DNA from: Protonemura montana
Lineage: Eukaryota; Arthropoda; Insecta; Plecoptera; Nemouridae
Length of the DNA: 64,000 bases
Direction of reading: 5' to 3'
Assembly (NCBI GenBank): GCA_947568835.1
Contig: OX387603.1
Span: 4,810,701-4,874,700 of the forward strand
The notes under the pieces were generated by a model. That model was not told where the DNA came from, did no database searches, and worked only from the letters and a program-made list of their open reading frames with translations. The first letter of the stretch is position 1, and each line of letters begins with the position of its first letter. Both the position numbers and the translations under genes were made by a program. Positions 61,701 to 64,000 of the stretch are shown here, piece by piece.

Positions 61701-63758
61701 ATGAATCGGCTTCTCATTTTGTCATCCCAAAATATCGCCAAGCTCATCTTACAACGCAACTCAAATTGTGTTTTCTAAGCCCTAGTAATAATCATCATTA
61801 TTGCATTGTGTTCGTTGGCTTAGAGGCTAGAACTGTTAACAAATCATAAGATTAAATCATGTAATTACCCAACACATAAGAAACTTTTAAATTTCGTGCT
61901 ATTGTTCATAGTTCTCTCTAAAAAGTCTAAATCAATAATAATGATTTCAGGAGAATGGAGTATAAAGATCGAAGAGGTGGATGTTTCAGATTTCGAGTTT
62001 GAAGATGATTCAGGTATGCAAGTATTGTTAATGCCATTTAATCATAAAGCAAGCCTCAAATTTTATAAGCCTCTGGTTAGCAAAGAGGGACAGCTACCAC
62101 CTTAGAGAAAATAAAAAGATTGACTCCACAAATAAGTAAATATATCTGTTTTATGAATAATATGTGTGGAGTACGTTTTGACGCATTGTGAGTAAAGGTC
62201 GCTTTTACCGAAACCACTCTCAGCTAGTATTTAAAAACGCAGCTAAAACGGGGGCCTTATATTTCGCTAGCCTGCTAAGCAAAAAGATTACAATTGTTTG
62301 TGATTCTGAGTTTCTAAAAATAGTAAACCTTTCGAGCCCACCAGATGTACCTGGCTCGACCCAAAAAATTTAGTTCTTAGTTAGCCTCAGGCACGTCGAT
62401 AAAGTAGTCAAAAAGTTACTAGCAATCACCGTTTGGCGCCACCGTCGAATACTACGCCCTAGCGTCATACCAGAACACCAACCTCAATCGGGCAGAAACT
62501 CGCCATATCCTTATACGGCTCTACCCTACCGTATTATTTTCTGTAAGCTACCACCCATTACCCAATTGCATGTTGTTTCTTCGAACTATTTAGAAAAGAG
62601 ATTGTTGCATAGGGTTGCACTGAAATTTCCCACATATTATTACAATATATTCAAACCGATTGTAATCCAGATGTAAATGTAATTTTAAACGTATTGTTCT
62701 AATAGATCTTCCATAGATCTAAGTAAGATCCCTAAGTAAGAAGATCCCTAACAGATTGCACTTGCAGCAAACTCTAGCAGTTATGCTAGTGAAAATGACA
62801 ATCCAATTGTTTTTACTTTATCTGCATTTTTCCAGAGACAATAATTATTTCCAAGCAGTCATGAACCAGGATATCAACTAATGAAAAATAAAGTTACTAA
62901 TATTAAAACAGTCTTCATAATTGTAAAAGCAAATAAGAAACACCAAAAAAGGAATGTTTATAAAAGGAAAGTATTTTTCTAATTATTCCAGATGAATGCA
63001 CAGGCTGGCAGCCAGGCACTCCCTCAACATCGCGTCAGGAGGAGGAACTTCTCGTGTCGGTGAAAGCCGAACAACTACGCTACGAGTGTTCCGCTTGTTC
63101 ATCCTTTTTCAGAAAAAAGCGATCACTCACGCGACACATTACAAAAACCTGCTTCATAGGCAAATCTGAAGAAACGTATCGCTCAACTACATCAAAAACA
63201 CCGTGCTGGAGAAAAATGTTCGAATGTCGTTTGTGCAAGAAGAAATTTGACATCGTTAACGCTCTAAAACGCCACATGCGAAACCACCCAGAGTCGCCTG
63301 GTCACAAATGCCAAGTTTGCGACAAGATATTTACAAGAGTAAGCCACAGAAATCGCCACATGCTTTCACACTCGGGCCAACGTAACTATTCGTGCGAAAT
63401 TTGCTGCAAAACGTACACTCGCAAGCTCAACTGCGACAAGCACAGAGAAACGGCGCACAGTAAAGGTTCCGAGAAAGAGTCGTACGAAAGCGACAAAGAA
63501 GTGCGGAACTTTAAATGTTCTATTTGTCACAAAGCATACAAGACAAATGCCCAACGGAACAAACACTTGGTAGTGCACAGCGACAAGCGAAACTTTCGGT
63601 GCGACGTGTGTGAGAAAGCATTTGTGAAGAAGGACCACTTGAATGTGCACATGAAGATTCATAATCGCGTCGAGTGTTTTGAGTGTTACGTTTGTTGTAA
63701 AACCTTCTTGCATTGCAGCGCTCGAAATCGGCACATGCTCATCCACACGGACAATTAA
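48459..63758 (+). CDS. Candidate C2H2 zinc-finger gene, spliced model E1-E2-E7-E8-E9, 412 aa
   Basis: Joining 48,459-48,711, 49,109-49,198, 61,182-61,247, 61,951-62,013 and 62,992-63,758 gives 1,239 bases, exactly 413 codons including the stop. Every internal junction is phase 1. The N-terminal part is unknown, then comes an acidic linker (EVDVSDFEFEDDSDE) and seven fingers. Likely a nuclear nucleic-acid-binding protein. The last three exons are secure; the attachment of E1 and E2, across a 12-kb gap, is inferred from phase and strand. Those two exons may instead belong to the E4-E6 chain. Confidence 0.55.
49109..49198 (+). CDS. E2, 90-bp exon (phase 1-1)
   Basis: Acceptor GTGTTTTTCAG and donor TTTGG|GTGAGT. 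The frame reads MGRLQHESSNMEEHFPP, MKDKMESSLHCL. It is symmetric, so it can be skipped or joined to any phase-1 acceptor downstream (E3a, E3b, E3c, E4, E7). Confidence 0.6.
49362..49610 (-). repeat. tRNA-derived SINE with four tandem A-box heads
   Basis: A 52-bp unit, on the minus strand AGTAGCTCAATTGGTTAGAG plus CACCCGCGACAGGTGG, repeats four times. It holds a tRNA-like A-box. The SINE body (AAAGCCAGTG side) follows at 49,566-49,610. No B-box is present in the repeated part. Confidence 0.85.
50345..50590 (+). mobile_element. tRNA-derived SINE copy
   Basis: The A-box (TAGCTCAATTGGTTAGAGC) at about 50,459 is intact; the B-box (AGATTCCAGTCC) is decayed. The body matches the copy at 53.9 kb. 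Confidence 0.75.
50703..50790 (+). repeat. Second tRNA-like head
   Basis: TTAGCTCAGTTGGATG (A-box-like) and GGGTTCGAGAC (B-box-like) are spaced as in a tRNA, but no cloverleaf with paired acceptor stem is evident, so I call it a SINE head rather than a tRNA gene. Confidence 0.5.
50921..51105 (+). CDS. E3a, alternative terminal exon candidate
   Basis: Acceptor GTTCGTTGCAG. The phase-1 frame fits E2 (G|GC): GPAEIESTSTPRLRRRDF, repeated once, then PAFLVAIGIGTRARNPLP, TAA at 51,103-51,105. It contains five copies of a 14-bp repeat (CTTCGACGCCGAGA), which alternates frames and gives the RLRRRDFDAETSTP period. No donor needed; no clear AATAAA follows. Confidence 0.45.
51106..51290. other. GC-rich spacer
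   Basis: Contains short duplications (GCATGGCATGGGGACATGGC); otherwise unassigned. Confidence 0.4.
51291..51810. repeat. GC-rich, internally repetitive block
   Basis: TAAAGGGTGGGAG occurs at 51,291 and 51,413; TAGGGCGTCGTG at 51,311 and 51,533; GTAGTATACCGTCC and AAGTAGATCCCC regions also pair up. It looks like an unclassified repeat element much richer in GC than its surroundings. Confidence 0.55.
52211..52490. repeat. 11-bp minisatellite TGCGTTATTTC
   Basis: About 25 units with variants (TCATTAC, ATATTTC). The plus strand is free of stops in more than one frame, giving periodic FLRYFCVIS peptides; not considered coding. Confidence 0.92.
52623..52700. repeat. 12-bp repeat TGTTAATGTTTG
   Basis: Six nearly perfect copies. 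Confidence 0.9.
52931..53170 (+). CDS. E3b, 240-bp cassette exon candidate (phase 1-1)
   Basis: Acceptor GTCTGACAG and a strong donor AACAAAG|GTGAGC. In phase 1 all 80 codons are open: AAASSCNVNNATNSTGRL, then two 23-residue repeats (DGTQLRRGFWFDSQYLAS and DGTQFRRGYWFVAQYLAS). The repeat is a 69-bp tandem duplication within the exon, so its frame is preserved. NAT and NST are potential glycosylation sites. Unknown family. Confidence 0.45.
53283..53470 (-). mobile_element. tRNA-derived SINE copy
   Basis: The minus strand has TAGCTCAATTTGTCAGAGC and GGGGTTCGAGTCC, A- and B-box-like, then the shared body. Confidence 0.75.
53557..53651 (+). CDS. E3c, possible poison exon
   Basis: Acceptor TTTAATTCCCAG, donor CAATG|GTAAGC, 95 bases (not a multiple of three). 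From phase 1 it reads ADREAPGSAPVTLRLPRPW and stops at TGA 53,613-53,615, upstream of its own donor. Inclusion would end the protein early; the other phases also contain stops. Confidence 0.4.
53785..54050. repeat. Two tRNA-like SINEs head to head (inverted repeat)
   Basis: A minus-strand copy (53,785-53,905) faces a plus-strand copy (53,925-54,050; A-box AGCTCAATTGGTTAGAGC, B-box GGTTCGAGTCC). Arms of about 115 bp flank a short spacer inside the intron before E4. The plus copy has both Pol III boxes intact. Confidence 0.85.
54161..54279 (+). CDS. E4 (phase 1-0), 119 bp
   Basis: Acceptor TTTTATCTACAG, donor CTAAAG|GTACGC. From E2 it reads VCSFWSRSRKVIVKTS, RNQTDTTSLRQETYDGMC, RTTKLK. NQT is a potential glycosylation site. 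Its CTGCAGTTTTTGG start resembles exon X of the array (ICSFWPFG, read through the acceptor), and both exons leave phase 0. Confidence 0.55.
54437..55032 (+). mobile_element. 5S-derived SINE, fullest plus-strand copy
   Basis: The 5S head (CCTCATGAGATCACCGAAGTT) is followed by three 91-bp promoter units to about 54,745. The body runs to about 54,950, then a TTAAACACCACAAATAATAATAAG tail. It lies in the intron between E4 and E5. Confidence 0.85.
55148..55268 (+). CDS. E5 (phase 0-1), 121 bp
   Basis: Acceptor CCTTTTCACGCAG, donor AGAT|GTAAGT. Phase 0 is open throughout: VSTQPWFTWNVVRDLI, AGHGGTESDLLPASSRRRYC, SVDR. E4 plus E5 total 240 bases, so the pair can be skipped together without a frame change, and the pair equals E3b in length. 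Confidence 0.55.
55269..56259. other. Intron-like, with a poly-C run
   Basis: A run of about 27 C lies near 55,750. A GGACGTATGGTAACCCTA-like sequence occurs near 56,162. The minus ORF at 55,597-55,881 only crosses the homopolymer. Confidence 0.5.
56260..56342 (+). CDS. E6, terminal exon of the short isoform
   Basis: Acceptor CTGTTGTCTTCAG; phase 1 from E5 gives CELHEPLREAAASRLPPT, RPCFMPWKL and TAG at 56,340-56,342. E1-E2-E4-E5-E6 add up to 666 bases, exactly 222 codons with the stop. No canonical AATAAA found close by. Confidence 0.5.
56343..58106. other. No further exon seen; dispersed repeat pieces
   Basis: Inverted and direct copies of the 46.7-kb repeat occupy 57,340-57,600 and 57,965-58,105. 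Remaining sequence is unassigned. Confidence 0.45.
58107..59363 (-). mobile_element. 5S-derived SINE with about ten tandem promoter units
   Basis: Tail and 3' domain (GGGGTTTAACGACGCACTG) at 58,107-58,215, body to about 58,410, then ten units of 91 bp to about 59,320 and the 5S 5' end to 59,363. Each unit includes the A-box to C-box control region of 5S rRNA plus a 40-base spacer (CATCCCTCCAACCTCTCTCC). Units differ by few bases. Confidence 0.9.
59365..59850 (-). repeat. 148-bp dispersed repeat, inverted copy
   Basis: Three degenerate units with the AGCGCTTATGAGTTTTGTAG spacer also seen at 6.43 kb. It begins directly at the SINE's 5' end. Confidence 0.85.
59851..61181. other. Intron-like; no gene seen
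   Basis: AT-rich. A 64-codon minus ORF at 60,499-60,693 is unsupported. Confidence 0.45.
61182..61247 (+). CDS. E7, 66-bp zinc-finger gene exon (phase 1-1)
   Basis: Acceptor GCTGTCTGCAG, donor ATGCAG|GTAACT. Frame: CDEPSDMEEAKFTADKDK, INA. Acidic and polar. It joins E8 in frame; upstream it accepts the one-base overhang of E2 (Glu-Cys). Confidence 0.7.
61248..61950. other. Intron between E7 and E8
   Basis: 703 bases, AT-rich, with short unsupported ORFs. Confidence 0.6.
61951..62013 (+). CDS. E8, 63-bp zinc-finger gene exon (phase 1-1)
   Basis: Acceptor AATGATTTCAG, donor GATTCAG|GTATGC. Frame: GEWSIKIEEVDVSDFEFE, DDS. IKIEE resembles the IKxE SUMO-acceptor consensus, common in linker regions of zinc-finger proteins; that reading is inference. 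Confidence 0.75.
62014..62991. other. Intron between E8 and E9
   Basis: 978 bases, AT-rich. A 61-codon ORF at 62,188-62,373 has no support. Confidence 0.6.
62992..63758 (+). CDS. E9, terminal exon with seven C2H2-type zinc fingers
   Basis: Acceptor TTCTAATTATTCCAG. The phase-1 frame runs 254 codons to TAA 63,756-63,758. Counting from the internal Met at 63,054, finger 1 (residues 12-33) ends in Cys instead of His, a C2HC variant. Fingers 2-7 lie at 58-78, 86-106, 114-135, 155-175, 183-203 and 211-231, all with CxxC and HxxxH or HxxxxH. Linkers are not TGEKP; three contain RNY or RNF before the next finger. The VKAE before finger 1 is another possible SUMO site. Probably DNA- or RNA-binding in the nucleus; targets unknown. 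Confidence 0.95.
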
Positions 63759-63911
63759 AATGAAGCCCAGTTTTTTGAGTGACACAATATTTGTCTGCAT
63801 GGAAGCTTTAATTTAAGTCACTTAGGCTGTACTAGGTTGGTCATGTTTGAAATTACAGGGAACTCCTCTCACTATGTATCATCTGTGTGTATGCAGTGTA
63901 AGGTTAGTTGA
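63759..63911 (+). other. 3' flank of the zinc-finger gene
   Basis: No AATAAA is seen between the stop codon and the SINE fragment, so the polyadenylation site is non-canonical or beyond the window. Confidence 0.4.
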
Positions 63912-64000
63912 GGAAGTGCTAATTGATTGATTAGTGGGGTTTAAATACGCACTGTTTTTTTTAACAGGCAATGTGACACTGGTCTATAGGCGTAGAAGGA
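63912..64000 (-). mobile_element. 5S-derived SINE, 3' end only (cut by window)
   Basis: ATTGATTGATTAGTGGGGTTTAAA-type tail and CTGGTCTA segment match 58,107-58,190. The rest lies outside the window. Confidence 0.7.

Noticed and set aside
63366..63800. 144-codon minus-strand ORF opposite the zinc-finger exon
   Set aside because: Shadow of the Cys/His-rich coding strand, which shows seven finger motifs.

Overview
This is nuclear DNA of a multicellular animal, most likely an invertebrate; I cannot name the phylum. The evidence is short exons with GT-AG borders, a C2H2 zinc-finger gene, Jockey/CR1-type LINE retrotransposons, hAT-type DNA-transposon remnants with a TTF zinc finger, and two SINE families with Pol III heads (one 5S rRNA-derived, one tRNA-derived). 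Nothing looks prokaryotic. All exon models come from reading splice borders and frames by eye, without transcript data.

Layout. 1-3830: an inside-out LINE (minus strand) with an intact ORF1 and a broken ORF2 that runs off the left edge. 3.8-9.2 kb: SINE copies, a 148-bp dispersed repeat and a 23-bp minisatellite. 9.2-14.6 kb: six tandem exon-like units on the minus strand, split by an hAT remnant that itself carries a LINE 3' end. 15.27-31.36 kb: a tandem array of 4.6-4.9 kb units (three full, one truncated). Each unit carries minus-strand exons (X, Y) and plus-strand exons (A, B and two or three diverged B-like copies, then C). 31.5-37.1 kb: LINE remnants, one split by a 1,420-bp hAT element with an 8-bp target duplication. 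37.3-42.4 kb: more minus-strand exon candidates, some resembling Y. 43-48 kb: mostly dispersed repeats.

48.4-63.8 kb: a plus-strand gene region. Exons E1 and E2 have two phase-compatible continuations. One goes through E4, E5 and E6 to a 221-residue protein of unknown type. The other goes through E7 and E8 into the 62,992-63,758 exon, giving a 412-residue protein with seven zinc fingers. E3a, E3b and E3c lie between and are phase-compatible as well. The introns hold tRNA-like and 5S-like SINEs, two minisatellites and a GC-rich repeat block.

Two themes recur. Short exons that accept phase-0 or phase-1 introns and end in their own stop codon are duplicated again and again, as if C-terminal tails were being multiplied. 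Segments carrying Pol III internal promoter boxes have been amplified in tandem inside both SINE families (91-bp and 52-bp units). The two strongest new leads are the 15-31 kb array and the alternative-end structure of the 48-64 kb gene.
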